A stretch of 62,977 nt of DNA from Caldilineaceae bacterium. Lineage in GTDB: Bacteria > Chloroflexota > Anaerolineae > Caldilineales > Caldilineaceae. The translations under genes and the position numbers were made by a program. Below, one piece after another: positions 23,779-33,172 of the stretch. Location: NCBI GenBank assembly GCA_022827195.1, contig JAJDTL010000012.1, positions 1 through 62,977 of the forward strand, written 5' to 3'. Positions within the stretch are counted from its first letter, which is position 1; each line of letters opens with the position of its first letter. The notes under the pieces are model-generated. The model had not been told where the DNA came from. It saw only the letters and a list, made by a program, of their open reading frames with translations, and searched no databases.

Positions 23779-25377
23779 TCACCTGCCGTACTCCCCACAC
23801 ACAAACGCGCCGCCGAATAGAGTGGCTTCGACGTCGGTCTCGAGGATCGCCATCGGATGGACCGTGAAGATATCCTGCGAGAGCACAACCAGGTCGGCCA
23901 GCTTGCCCGGCGTGATGCTGCCCTGGCTTTCCTCGCTGCCACCGGCGTAGGCCGCGCCCATCGTGTAGGCCCAGACCGCCTTGGACACGGTCAGGCGTTC
24001 CGCCGGATACCAGCCGTCGCCGCCGGGGCTGCCGTCGGCCCGCATACGCGTCACCGCGGCGTGGATCCCCTGGATCACGTCCGGCGTCTCGACCGGTGCG
24101 TCGGAGCCGAACGCCAGCCTGGCGCCGCTGTCCCAGAGGCTGCGGAAGGCGTAGGCGTAGCGGCTGCGCGCGCCCCAGTACCTGTCGGCGATGCGCATAT
24201 CCTGCGTGGCGTGAATCGGCTGAACCGACGCGATGATGTCCAGCTGAGCGAAGCGGTCGACGTCGTCAGGGTGCAGGAGCTGCGCGTGCTCGATGCGATG
24301 GCGCAGATGCAGCCCGTGTCCGGCCCTGCGGCTTTCCGCCAGCGCGTCCAGTACCATGCGGTTGGCCCGGTCGCCGATCGCGTGCGTCACAACCGCCAGC
24401 CCCGCCTCGGTCGCCCTGGCAACGATATCCGCCATCTCCTCGGCGCCAGTGACGGCGATGCCGAGATTGTCCGGCTCACCCTCGTAGGGGGCCAGCATCC
24501 AAGCGGTGCGGGGACCGAGCGCGCCATCGCTGAAAACTTTCACGCCTCCGATGCACAGAAACTCATCGCCCAGCCCCGTGCGCAGCCCCAGTCGAATCGC
24601 GCTGTCCAGTTCGTCTACGGGGATCTGGGCGACCGTGCGCAAAGTGAGATCCCCATCGGCGCGCAGCTGCTGAAAGGCACGCAGCGAGGCGGCGGCCTCC
24701 TTGGTGTGGACGCCGACGATTCCCATGCGGTTGACGACCTTCTGCGCCTCCCGAACGGCGGCGACCGCGGCCTGCGGCGACGGCTCAGTCAGAAGACAGT
24801 ATGCCGGCCCCATCGCTCTTTCCAGAAGGATACCACTCGGCTGTCCCCCTCCGTCGCGCACGATCTCGCCGCCGTCCGGGTCCGTCGTAGCGGCCGATAT
24901 CCCCATCAACGCCAGGGCCCGGCTGTTGACCCAGGCGGCGTGACCGCACTTGCGCGCCAGGAATACGGGGTGCTGCGGCGCGACCGCGTCCAGCTGTGCC
25001 GCGGTAGGAAAGGCGCCTCCCTCCCAGACCGACTGGTCCCAGCCGCGGCCGGTCAGCCACTGACCGGCTGGCGTCTGCGCGGCCCGCTGTCGCACGCGTT
25101 CCAGCGCGGATGCCAGAGTCGCGACGCCGCTCAGATCGATCTCCTGCAGGCTCAGTCCGTAGGAAAGAAAGTGGATGTGGGCGTCAATGAAGCCGGGCAC
25201 GACCGTCGCGCCGCGCAGATCTACCTCGCGGTCGCCGCGGGCCAGCAAGGCCTGCATCTCATCGTCGCCGCCCGCGGCCAGAAAACGGTCGCCCGCGATC
25301 GCGACCGCCGAAGCCCGCGGGCGTTGCCGGTCCATCGTATGAATATTGCCGTTGTACAGCACCAAGTCGGCTTGCAC
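23779..25377 (-). CDS. Amidohydrolase family 3 (YtcJ-like) metal-dependent hydrolase
   Basis: The 532-residue product is a typical cytosolic amidohydrolase-3. An N-terminal beta domain (LVLYNGNIHTMD, ATVVPGFIDAHIHFLSYG) carries the metal-binding HxH, followed by a TIM barrel with VTHAIGDRAN, HRIEHAQLL and FGSDAPVETPDV, and a C-terminal return to the beta domain (ITPGKLADLVVLSQDIF). Members hydrolyse amide or related bonds; the substrate is not predictable. The frame is open to 25641, but homology begins at about the GTG at 25377, which I take as the start. An extended -10 element lies about 100 nt upstream. Confidence 0.88.
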   Translation of the reverse strand: MQADLVLYNGNIHTMDRQRPRASAVAIAGDRFLAAGGDDEMQALLARGDREVDLRGATVVPGFIDAHIHFLSYGLSLQEIDLSGVATLASALERVRQRAAQTPAGQWLTGRGWDQSVWEGGAFPTAAQLDAVAPQHPVFLARKCGHAAWVNSRALALMGISAATTDPDGGEIVRDGGGQPSGILLERAMGPAYCLLTEPSPQAAVAAVREAQKVVNRMGIVGVHTKEAAASLRAFQQLRADGDLTLRTVAQIPVDELDSAIRLGLRTGLGDEFLCIGGVKVFSDGALGPRTAWMLAPYEGEPDNLGIAVTGAEEMADIVARATEAGLAVVTHAIGDRANRMVLDALAESRRAGHGLHLRHRIEHAQLLHPDDVDRFAQLDIIASVQPIHATQDMRIADRYWGARSRYAYAFRSLWDSGARLAFGSDAPVETPDVIQGIHAAVTRMRADGSPGGDGWYPAERLTVSKAVWAYTMGAAYAGGSEESQGSITPGKLADLVVLSQDIFTVHPMAILETDVEATLFGGAFVCGEYGR

Positions 25378-25477
25378 GGGACATTCCCGGTGTGTAAGAG
25401 TAAGAGAGACGCGCTCGCTCAGCCCGCTCTGGCTTTCCGCAATCGAAAGGCAGATACCTTTCGTTCCCCTTCCTTCT

Positions 25478-25486
25478 GTTATACCA
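25478..25486 (-). promoter_or_regulatory. Extended -10 promoter for the amidohydrolase gene
   Basis: On the minus strand TGGTATAAC combines a TG extension (25486-25484) with the hexamer TATAAC (25483-25478). No clear -35 box is visible. The leader would be about 95 nt. Confidence 0.45.
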
Positions 25487-25639
25487 TACAGGTTCCGCAG
25501 CGCCACTGCAGAAGTCGCCGACGATAATGGTCCAACACGCGCGCTGGCGTAAGTTTTGCCGGACTTGCACGCCAATTTATCGCCGTGCCGCTGCACCGCA
25601 ATTGGTCGAACGCGCTTGCGCGGGAGTCTGAATTGTTCC

Positions 25640-28132
25640 ATGAGTGCTCACACCGGATTCCTACCCATCGGCATTGGCATATTCATCCTCCTTCTCTGGG
25701 GAGGCGCGATCGCATGGCTGACGGTTCGACGCGACGAACGACGGTGGGACCTGCATTGCGTCAATCTGCTGACAGGGATATATCTGGCTTTCTTCTGGCG
25801 CACCGTCTTCGGAATCGCATATCAGCCGAGCGGTGGCGGTGACCTGGCCAGCCTTCTCTTTCCGATATATCGATTCGCCGCCCGCACCTTAACCGAGGGC
25901 CGGCTGCCTTTGTGGAATCCGCACCTCTTTGGAGGCGCGCCCTGGATTGGCGACATTCAGGCCGGATTCCTCTATCCTCCAAATTTGCTGCTGTTTTTCC
26001 TCGATCCCTCCTTCGACTATCGTTGGATGCAGTTACTGGGCGTTGGCCACCTCTGGTGGGCCGCTCTGGGCGCATTCGTGCTGGTGCGCGCGCTTGGCCA
26101 TAGTCGACCCGCCGCGCTACTAGCCGGGACTGCTTTCGGCCTCTGCGATGTCCTGTTTATTCACCTGGGCAATCTCAACATGATCGCGGTCCTGTCGTGG
26201 TGCGGCTGGATTCTGGCAGCCTGTCACATGGCGCTCACTCGGAAGAGCCTTGGCTGGGCAGGCACTGCGGGGGTCCTTTTTGCGATAGCCAACTATGCCG
26301 GTCATGCGCAGAGCAGCTTCTATCTCGGCTGCGCTGTTGTGCTCTATACGGCTGGTGTATTGGGAGTCCAGTATTGGGAAGCGTTCACCGCGGGATCGTT
26401 CATAGGGGCCAGCCGGCAGCTTCTCTCCTATTTGCGGTACCCGATCACGGTCATCGTCCTGGCAGCCTGCTGCTCTGCGCCGATAGTCCTGCCCGCGCTG
26501 GAATTGCTGCCCTTTACGCACAGAGCTGATTTTACGTATGAACAGACGGTGAGATTCTCGTTGCCGCCCGTGGTGGCGTCGGTGGGCCTGTTGACGCCGA
26601 GCTTTTTCGGCAGGGGGCCGGGGCGCTTCTGGGGTTGGCCGGATCGAGTCGAAACGCCTTATGTCGGGTTGGTGACGTTTCTTCTGGCGGTGGGTGCACT
26701 GCTGCTACCCGTGACTGCGAAACGGCGACGACTGTTTCCCTGGCTGACGCTGGCCCTGTTCGGATTGGTGGTGGCGCTGGGAGGCAACACACCAGTTCAC
26801 GGCTTGCTGACGGAGATTCTTCCTGTCTACGACAGCCTTCGCGCCCCGGCCAGGGCGATCGTACTCTGGTCGCTGGCAGTGGCAGTCCTGGCGGCGACGG
26901 GATTGGATGCGCTACTGAAAGGAGATGACGGTGGAGAGGACAACCTCCGCCTACCCCATGCCGCGCTCTATTTCTCTTTCGTTCGCATCGGCCTTCCGGC
27001 GATTCCCCTTACCTTAGTCCCTCTGCTGTTAGCCAAAACGGACGCTCTGCAGGGCGGCGCCCGCGCGTTCAAACGAGCATACTCTGCCGGTGAGGCTGTG
27101 CTCCTGGCAACTCTCGTGTGGCTGGCCGGCTGGCTGATGATGGAGTTGTATCGGGGCAAACGTCTGCCCGGCAGGTTTCTGGCCGGTCTGTTGCTCATCG
27201 TGTTGCTGCTGGAGTTGACCGTGGGCGCACACGATATAGACATCGGCAAACGCTTTCCGGCAGGCGGGTTCGAGCACCCGGAGATTATGGCCTACATACG
27301 GGAGCGGGCCGCCGAACGCCTAGTGGAAGACGCTGGCGCGTCGGCTGTCGACCTCTCTCTCGCCCCTTATCTCTTCCGCATTGATGGCCGCACCGGCATC
27401 TCCGGCCTATTCCAGCCGAACATCGGTGCGATGACAGGATTGCAGAGTGTGTGGGGAATGTACAATCCGCTGACATTGAGACATTGGGAGGGGCTATGGG
27501 AAAGCAACCCTGGTCGCGGCACTCGCATCTACGATATGCTCAACGTGTATTTTGTGATTACGAACGATGAGTCTCCGATGCCGGAGGAGTTTGAGCTTTC
27601 TTTCGACGCTCCCGGACATCTCACGGTCCATGAACATCCCGACCCTCTTCCGCGAGCTTGGTTGGTTGGCGGCGCCCAGATCGCTACCGACGAAGAGGCG
27701 GCGCTGGTCGCGCTGCTGGAACCGACTTTCGAGCCGGCAGAAACGGTGGTGCTAATGGAGGACGACGCCCACTTGCTGGCTGAAGAGGCACCGCCGTCGC
27801 GTATAGGCACGGACGTGTCGATCCTCTCATACAGCGAGAACCAAATCGTGCTTGCGGCGAACGCGGAGAGAGCGGGCTACCTGGTCTTGAGCGAGGTGTG
27901 GTACCCGGGCTGGCGGGCGACGATAAACGGGGCGGCCGCGCCGATACTGCGGGCCAATTACACGCTGCGGGCGCTGCCGGTCCCTGCTGGGGAGCTGGCG
28001 ATACGGATGTGGTACGCGCCGGAGAGCTGGCGTCGAGGACTGACGCTGTTTGCCGTAGGTATCCTGCTGCTGGCCGGCCTGTGCTTGTGGGAGATTGGGG
28101 GGCGCTCAGGGTGGAAGCGTTCGAAAGAATAG
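25640..28132 (+). CDS. YfhO-like polytopic membrane protein (GT-C-like)
   Basis: The 830-residue product has many hydrophobic helices from the N-terminus (GFLPIGIGIFILLLWGGAIAWL) to about residue 530. The loop region LPLWNPHLFGGAPWIGDIQAGFLYPPNLLLF is characteristic of YfhO family proteins. A large extracytoplasmic C-terminal domain ends with ENQIVLAANAERAGYLVLSEVWYPGWRATINGAAA, also a YfhO hallmark, and a last helix. YfhO proteins are linked to glycosylation of lipoteichoic acid in Firmicutes; in Chloroflexota the acceptor is unknown. The open frame begins at 25556, but the ATG at 25640 better fits the membrane start. It is divergent from the amidohydrolase. Confidence 0.85.
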   Translation: MSAHTGFLPIGIGIFILLLWGGAIAWLTVRRDERRWDLHCVNLLTGIYLAFFWRTVFGIAYQPSGGGDLASLLFPIYRFAARTLTEGRLPLWNPHLFGGAPWIGDIQAGFLYPPNLLLFFLDPSFDYRWMQLLGVGHLWWAALGAFVLVRALGHSRPAALLAGTAFGLCDVLFIHLGNLNMIAVLSWCGWILAACHMALTRKSLGWAGTAGVLFAIANYAGHAQSSFYLGCAVVLYTAGVLGVQYWEAFTAGSFIGASRQLLSYLRYPITVIVLAACCSAPIVLPALELLPFTHRADFTYEQTVRFSLPPVVASVGLLTPSFFGRGPGRFWGWPDRVETPYVGLVTFLLAVGALLLPVTAKRRRLFPWLTLALFGLVVALGGNTPVHGLLTEILPVYDSLRAPARAIVLWSLAVAVLAATGLDALLKGDDGGEDNLRLPHAALYFSFVRIGLPAIPLTLVPLLLAKTDALQGGARAFKRAYSAGEAVLLATLVWLAGWLMMELYRGKRLPGRFLAGLLLIVLLLELTVGAHDIDIGKRFPAGGFEHPEIMAYIRERAAERLVEDAGASAVDLSLAPYLFRIDGRTGISGLFQPNIGAMTGLQSVWGMYNPLTLRHWEGLWESNPGRGTRIYDMLNVYFVITNDESPMPEEFELSFDAPGHLTVHEHPDPLPRAWLVGGAQIATDEEAALVALLEPTFEPAETVVLMEDDAHLLAEEAPPSRIGTDVSILSYSENQIVLAANAERAGYLVLSEVWYPGWRATINGAAAPILRANYTLRALPVPAGELAIRMWYAPESWRRGLTLFAVGILLLAGLCLWEIGGRSGWKRSKE

Positions 28133-28147
28133 CAGGGAAGGAGGACG

Positions 28148-28181
28148 AGAGAAGTCGCGAGATTGAGAATCGCGCTTCTCT
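28148..28181. terminator. Hairpin between convergent genes, possibly bidirectional terminator
   Basis: A 7-bp stem (28148-28154 with 28175-28181) continues after a one-base bulge into a 5-bp stem (28156-28160 with 28170-28174) around a 9-nt loop. It lies between the convergent YfhO-like and acetamidase genes. Only short pyrimidine runs follow on either strand. Confidence 0.5.
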
Positions 28182-28204
28182 CCAACTGCTGTCACTCGGG
28201 TCGG

Positions 28205-29122
28205 CTATGGCAAGACGGCCTTCGGCATCTTGCAGATCATCGTATAGGCAGGGTCGTAGATATTGCCGAGATCGTACTCCACTGTCTGGCCCATCAGAAT
28301 GTGCGCGCCCACCGGATCGATGCCCAGATCATCTTCGAGCCAGCGGATCATCTCGGTGGTGGCGTGTTGCGTGGCCTGGTCGAGTGGACGCGCGTTTCCC
28401 GCCGTAAATATGTACGCTTCGTTTTCGCCTCTGGGCCAAAAGATGCGCCGCCCTTTCTGCACGTCCAGGGTGAAGGCCGCGTCGAAGGAGATCTCGATGC
28501 CGGTGCCGACGATTTCGCCGTCGCCCTGCACCGCGTGGCCGTCGCCGATGTGGAAGAGAGCGCCGGGCACAAAGACGGGAAAGTAGACCGTCACACCCTC
28601 AACAAAGCCGCGATAGTCCATGTTGCCGCCATGCGGGCCCGAGGTGGCGGTGGAGATCGCTTCGCCGCGGTCGGGCGCGACGCCGAAGCAGCCGGTCATC
28701 GGCGCCAGCGGCAGCGTCAGCGCGCCGAGGCTGGTCTGCGGTTCGACCAGTGTGGCGGTGCCGGCCTCGTTATCGACGCGCCAGTTTGCCAGCTCCTGCC
28801 CGGCCGCGGGCCAGGGCAAACCGGGGACATGCTCGGGGTCAACGACGTTGGGGGCGACCATGGTGCGAGTCCAGCCATAGGGTCGATTGGGGCGCAGCGT
28901 TTCGAGATGCACGACAAGCGTGTCACCCGGCTCGGCTCCCTCGACATAGAAGGGGCCGGTCATCGGATTGCCCACCGGCGTAATGGGCTGGCCGCCACTG
29001 CCCTGTCCCCTGGCATCAACGGTCGTGGTAACGACGGTGTCGCCGGGCTGGACGCGCAGCACGGGCGCATGGGAACCGATCGTCACGTGGTAATGGTCCG
29101 GCTGGAACTGGTGCGTTGCCAT
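28205..29122 (-). CDS. Acetamidase/formamidase family protein
   Basis: The 305-residue product follows the FmdA/AmdA pattern: VLRVQPGDTVVTTTVDARGQG, NPMTGPFYVEGAEPGDTLVVHL, then PHGGNMDYRGFVEGVTVYFPVFVPGALFHIGDGHAVQGDGEIVGTGIE, which carries the conserved metal/active-site residues. The family releases ammonia from short-chain amides such as formamide and acetamide. No signal peptide is seen. AAGGA lies about 7 nt before the ATG. It converges with the YfhO-like gene. Confidence 0.92.
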   Translation of the reverse strand: MATHQFQPDHYHVTIGSHAPVLRVQPGDTVVTTTVDARGQGSGGQPITPVGNPMTGPFYVEGAEPGDTLVVHLETLRPNRPYGWTRTMVAPNVVDPEHVPGLPWPAAGQELANWRVDNEAGTATLVEPQTSLGALTLPLAPMTGCFGVAPDRGEAISTATSGPHGGNMDYRGFVEGVTVYFPVFVPGALFHIGDGHAVQGDGEIVGTGIEISFDAAFTLDVQKGRRIFWPRGENEAYIFTAGNARPLDQATQHATTEMIRWLEDDLGIDPVGAHILMGQTVEYDLGNIYDPAYTMICKMPKAVLP

Positions 29123-29246
29123 ACAGCTTTCCTTTCGCGGCTATCTGCCAAACGAGTTGTAATGCGGGTAGTTGGGATGATCACGGTGAGAACTGCCGGG
29201 CGCAGCGTCAGGACGCCGCCATGGTTTCGGGCAGCCGCGCCCGGTC

Positions 29247-29969
29247 TCAGTTGGAGAACAGTTGCCCGGTGGGGCCGATCGTCATCGACGGCAATGCATC
29301 CTGGCTCTTGATCATGTGCTCAAGCAGCTGGAGTTCCCGACCCAGATAGTAGCTGCCCAGTTCCAGGAGCTGCGGCACGCCGGGCAGGGCAAGCAGGCGC
29401 TGCTTGTCCTCGGGGCGCACCTGCAAGGTAATGGCGGTGAGAAAGGCCAGGCTGGTGGCGTCTTCCGGCAGGCGGTCCAGCTTCAGCTGGACGCCTGTGG
29501 CCTTGGTCAACAGCTCGACGTAACGCATGATCTTGGGGCGGATCTGGTGGGCGCGCTCGGTCGCCAGCTTGGTATCGCCGTCGGTAACCGGAAAATGGCG
29601 CACTCGACCGGTGAGATAGGCGCGGTCGTGGTTCAGCTCCTCGATGCGGAAACGGCGCGTGCCGACAACCTGAATGTTCATCCTGCCGTCCGGCTGGCGG
29701 TCGACCTTGACGATGCGTGCAGCCGTTCCCACGCGTCGCGGCTCGGCATCGCCGCCGACTTCGGGGCCTTCCTTGATGAGGACAACGCCGAAGGCGAGAT
29801 TCTCATCCAGACAACGGTTGATCATTTCCCGGTAACGAGGCTCGAAGATGTGAAGCGGCAGCGCCATGCCCGGAAACAGCACCACATTCAGCGGGAAGAG
29901 CGGCATTTCCATAGCGGAGTTGCCCTCATGGGAGAGTTCGTCGTCGTTTTCAGGCGTATCGTCGATCAT
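29247..29969 (-). CDS. Stand-alone LON substrate-binding domain protein
   Basis: The 240-residue product matches the N-terminal LON domain: MEMPLFPLNVVLFPGMALPLHIFEPRYREMI, FGVVLIKEG, GTAARIVKVDRQPDGRMNIQVVGTRRFRI. It lacks the AAA and protease domains of Lon. Such free LON-domain proteins are widespread and have no assigned activity; peptide binding is inferred. GGGGAG lies about 6 nt upstream of the ATG. TruD is encoded directly upstream on the same strand (45 nt), so the two may form an operon. Confidence 0.9.
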   Translation of the reverse strand: MIDDTPENDDELSHEGNSAMEMPLFPLNVVLFPGMALPLHIFEPRYREMINRCLDENLAFGVVLIKEGPEVGGDAEPRRVGTAARIVKVDRQPDGRMNIQVVGTRRFRIEELNHDRAYLTGRVRHFPVTDGDTKLATERAHQIRPKIMRYVELLTKATGVQLKLDRLPEDATSLAFLTAITLQVRPEDKQRLLALPGVPQLLELGSYYLGRELQLLEHMIKSQDALPSMTIGPTGQLFSN

Positions 29970-30014
29970 GGTTCACTCCCCGTCATCCTCATCGGCAGCG
30001 CGGGCCTGCGCGGG

Positions 30015-31163
30015 TCAGGCAAGGTCAGCGGTATCGTCGGCTGACTGGGCGAGCAGGTCGTCAGGCACTTTCATGAATTCGCGCAGGACGGTGGTGGCAA
30101 AAGCCCCTTTTGGCAGTGAAAACCGGACAACGATGCCGGCATCATCCTGTGCGACAGAAAGATCGTCGGGCAGTATTCGCCCCAGCCGCCGTGTGCCCAT
30201 CATCTTGGCCTTAGCCAGCGAGTCGATTTCGAGGCCGCTCATGGCCAGGACCTCCTGCTCCAGCCGGCCGGACTCAGCCTCGGCATCCCACATCTTCGGC
30301 CCATAAATGGGCGCGGTAAAGCTGATCTCTTTGCGATCATAGCGGCCCTGCTCCGCGGGCTGATCGGCGACGACGAAGAGGCCCCCGGTGTCGTGCTTTT
30401 TGGCGATGTCGCCGGTCAACAGGGTTGAGAAGCGGCCGCGTTGCTGGCGCAAGGCCAGATAGCGGTTGCACAGGTGGCTCTGAACGCTGGCGAGCAGAAG
30501 GCTCCGCAGCCAGCGGTTGGCCATTCTCTTTTGACCGCGCAGCAACTCCCAGCCGCGACGCACGTTGGCCCCGTTCTGCCCCAGGCGTTGCGGGCCGTAG
30601 TAGTTGGGAAGGCCGTCCCGCCGCAGCTGCGCGGCCACCGCCTGCGCCCTGGCCAGCGCCTCGTCGCTGTCGACGGCCGGCCGGTCTACGGTAATCGTGA
30701 AACGGTTGCCCAGTAAATGACCTTTCTTGAGCTTGTTGCGATGAAGCCGCACCCAATTGACCTCAACCGGCGCCATTGTTACGATGCGCGATGGCGCCGC
30801 GCTGACAAAAGCGTCGTCTACGTGGCCGACAAGCAGGCTGAAGGTCTGGGTTGCGCGTGCGAGCTTGTCCTTCATGCCGGCAAAACCGACGGCATTGTAG
30901 GGCAGATCGAACGCTTCAGCGAGCGCCCGTTGCACCTCACGGGTGGTCATTGTCTCTTTGGTAATGTTGACATAGAGATGCTGGCCGGCGCCGCTTGCCT
31001 GGTAGAGCGGGATCTCCTCGACGATGAAGGCGTCCGGCGCGGCCCGCAGCTGCCCGCCGATGCCCGGCAGCTCCTGCGTAGCGTACGGCAGTGTCAGATC
31101 GAGTTCCACGAAAGCCCCGGTGGTCTGTTGACGAAGGCCGCTGCGAAGTTCCGACACCGGCAT
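30015..31163 (-). CDS. truD: tRNA pseudouridine(13) synthase TruD
   Basis: TruD isomerises U13 of tRNA(Glu) to pseudouridine. The 382-residue product has the signature AVGFAGMKDKLARATQTFSL near residue 98, whose Asp is catalytic, and LPNYYGPQRLGQNGANVRRGWELL. An N-terminal FIVEEIPLY and C-terminal RRLGRILPDDLSV are also typical. The ATG is 8 nt after a perfect TATAAT with a TG extension, and there is no Shine-Dalgarno sequence, consistent with a leaderless or nearly leaderless message. Confidence 0.94.
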   Translation of the reverse strand: MPVSELRSGLRQQTTGAFVELDLTLPYATQELPGIGGQLRAAPDAFIVEEIPLYQASGAGQHLYVNITKETMTTREVQRALAEAFDLPYNAVGFAGMKDKLARATQTFSLLVGHVDDAFVSAAPSRIVTMAPVEVNWVRLHRNKLKKGHLLGNRFTITVDRPAVDSDEALARAQAVAAQLRRDGLPNYYGPQRLGQNGANVRRGWELLRGQKRMANRWLRSLLLASVQSHLCNRYLALRQQRGRFSTLLTGDIAKKHDTGGLFVVADQPAEQGRYDRKEISFTAPIYGPKMWDAEAESGRLEQEVLAMSGLEIDSLAKAKMMGTRRLGRILPDDLSVAQDDAGIVVRFSLPKGAFATTVLREFMKVPDDLLAQSADDTADLA

Positions 31164-31171
31164 TTAGCTGA

Positions 31172-31180
31172 ATTATAACA
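31172..31180 (-). promoter_or_regulatory. Extended -10 promoter of truD, leaderless spacing
   Basis: TGTTATAAT on the minus strand is a perfect extended -10 element (hexamer 31177-31172). Only 8 nt separate it from the truD ATG. No good -35 box is present, as is common with extended -10 promoters. Confidence 0.65.
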
Positions 31181-31230
31181 GATCGACGAAACCCGTATTG
31201 GAAGGGATGTTCCAAATTGGGGTGTTGCGG

Positions 31231-31866
31231 CTACCCGTCGTTGAAATAGAGCAGGCTGTAGCAGAAGGGGTTGCCGCGTAGTCCGCCGTAGCGGAAGCCT
31301 GCCTCGCGCAACCAGTTGCGTACGGCCCGCTGCGGCACATAACCGCTGTGAGGCAACTCTTCGCTGACGGCGATACGCCCGCCCGTTTTGAGGACGCGGC
31401 GCAACTCTTCAAGCGCGAAGAGGGGCTGCGGCATCTCTGAAAGCGAGGCGATGAGGACGGCAAGGTCGACGCTGTCGCTTGCGAGGGGCATACGGTAAGC
31501 GCCGCAGTGGTGAAACTGAACGCGCTCGGAAAAGCCGGCCGCCGCGACGCGAACACGGGCTGCCTCGACCATTGATGCCTGGATGTCGACGGCATGTACG
31601 CGTCCCTCGCCGCCGACCTGGCGCGCCATCTCGACGGTAAAGGTGCCGGCACCGCAGCCGACATCCAGCACAGTTCGGCCGGGACCCAGGCCGAAGGGGC
31701 CCAAGGTGGCTACAGGATCGCGGTATTGCATGCGCGCCGGATGATCAAGGAGATGGCGCAGAGGCGCGGGATAGGGACGCGGCCGGATGCGGTGGGCGAC
31801 GCGCGCGCCGACCTGCGCGCCAATCGCAATGCCCAGGCCCCGGACCAACAGATTAACCAATCCCAT
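31231..31866 (-). CDS. Class I SAM-dependent methyltransferase
   Basis: The product (211 residues from ATG 31866) has a Rossmann-type methyltransferase fold: motif I VLDVGCGAGTFTVEMA near residue 66, the acidic residue in VHAVDIQASMV, and LAVLIASLSEMPQPLFALEELRRVLKTGGRI. The N-terminal helix (VNLLVRGLGIAIGAQVGARVA) is hydrophobic and could associate with the membrane. The substrate is unknown; UbiE-like small-molecule methylation is possible. It is the last gene of a three-gene run with the ArsA-type ATPase and the tail-anchored-like protein. A GTG at 31881 is an alternative start. Confidence 0.82.
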   Translation of the reverse strand: MGLVNLLVRGLGIAIGAQVGARVAHRIRPRPYPAPLRHLLDHPARMQYRDPVATLGPFGLGPGRTVLDVGCGAGTFTVEMARQVGGEGRVHAVDIQASMVEAARVRVAAAGFSERVQFHHCGAYRMPLASDSVDLAVLIASLSEMPQPLFALEELRRVLKTGGRIAVSEELPHSGYVPQRAVRNWLREAGFRYGGLRGNPFCYSLLYFNDG

Positions 31867-31915
31867 TGGTCGGATCCTCACCGGCTCGCGGCGGCAACTG
31901 AACGGTGTTCATCTT

Positions 31916-33148
31916 TCACTGGCTGCTGCAAGGGAAGCGGATGCTGAGGACGCCGCCGGCGAAGACTGCGCCGCTGGCATCGCGCTGCGCCAGCACAGCG
32001 GGGAGCAGGAATTCGCGCTTAAAGTTGCCGATGGTAATGAAGAGCTCATCACCCCGCTTCTTGAGGCGGATCTTGTCCAGCTCGATGTGAGGCAGCGGCA
32101 GCTTGAGGACAAAGTCGTCGCCCTGCTCCTCGATCTCCTGCGTCTGACCGACAAACATGACGTCGCCGGGATCGCGTTGCGCGTAAATCTCATCGGCCAG
32201 GGCGCGCAGCGGCGTCAGGCCGACCATCTCTTCGCTGTGCCAGCCGCTGTAGAGAATCGGCAGGGGGTAGAAATCGCGCTCGATCTCGGCAAGATACCGG
32301 GCCTGTGTCTCCTGTAGCCGGCGCAGATAGGGATCAGGGCTGGGCGCGCAGACGGTTGCCGCTACACTATCACCATCCTCAGCCGCGTCGATCGGCCCCG
32401 TGCGAATGCCGGGCAGTATGCGGTTGACGACGACGCCATCCACGGCGCAATCGAAAAGTGAGAGATAGGTTACGGCGCGTGCGCCCTCCTTGATAACCAT
32501 CTTCTCCGGGTTGACCACGACGCGATAGCTGGTGATGTGGGGATCGCTGAGGACGCGTTGCAGCTCCTTCACGTCGTCGACCAGCTTGGGCAGGCCTGCG
32601 AGCGCGTCCTGCTCGGGCATGAGGCGCCGCAGCAGGCCGCCGGTGAGGCGCATGGCGGTGTCGCCCCAGCCGAAGAAGCGGTCGACATACCATTGGAAGC
32701 TCTCGGGCATGGCGAGGAGACGCATCGATTCTCCGGTGGGCGCGGCGTCGACGACGATACGGTCGAAGTCGCGCGCGGCCGCATTGCGGTAGATGTGCAA
32801 GAGACTGAAGATCTCCTCCATACCGGGAATGATCGCCATCTCTTCGGCAACCGTTCTGCTCATGCCCTGCTTGCGAAGCATCCTGCCCATGTAACCCTGC
32901 AACTTGCCCCAGTTTTTGCGAAGCTCATCGAGGACGTTGATCTCCTGGGCGAAGAGGTTGGCGGTTACCTCGGTCGGTTCGCTCTGCAGCGGCGTATCGA
33001 GGCTGTCGGCCAGGCTGTGGGCGATGTCGGTGCTGACGACAAGCGTACGGTGGCCCTTCTGGGCGCAGCGCAGGGCGGTGGCAGCCGCGACTGTCGTTTT
33101 GCCGACGCCTCCCTTGCCCAGGTAAAGAAGAATACGCACGAAGTTCAC
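31916..33148 (-). CDS. ArsA/Get3-family ATPase with C-terminal HSP20-like domain
   Basis: The 410-residue product starts with the deviant P-loop [19 protein letters not shown]. It has the switch segment [12 protein letters not shown] and [20 protein letters not shown], then VVVNRILPG, all typical of ArsA/Get3 ATPases. The last 90 residues form an alpha-crystallin-like domain ([38 protein letters not shown]). Get3 delivers tail-anchored proteins to membranes in eukaryotes; ArsA drives arsenite export. No arsenic genes are near. Instead the gene 24 nt upstream encodes a protein with a single C-terminal membrane helix, which favours a targeting role (inference). Confidence 0.88.
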   Translation of the reverse strand: MNFVRILLYLGKGGVGKTTVAAATALRCAQKGHRTLVVSTDIAHSLADSLDTPLQSEPTEVTANLFAQEINVLDELRKNWGKLQGYMGRMLRKQGMSRTVAEEMAIIPGMEEIFSLLHIYRNAAARDFDRIVVDAAPTGESMRLLAMPESFQWYVDRFFGWGDTAMRLTGGLLRRLMPEQDALAGLPKLVDDVKELQRVLSDPHITSYRVVVNPEKMVIKEGARAVTYLSLFDCAVDGVVVNRILPGIRTGPIDAAEDGDSVAATVCAPSPDPYLRRLQETQARYLAEIERDFYPLPILYSGWHSEEMVGLTPLRALADEIYAQRDPGDVMFVGQTQEIEEQGDDFVLKLPLPHIELDKIRLKKRGDELFITIGNFKREFLLPAVLAQRDASGAVFAGGVLSIRFPCSSQ

Positions 33149-33172
33149 CTCAAAATGGCCTGAAGAGGCCGA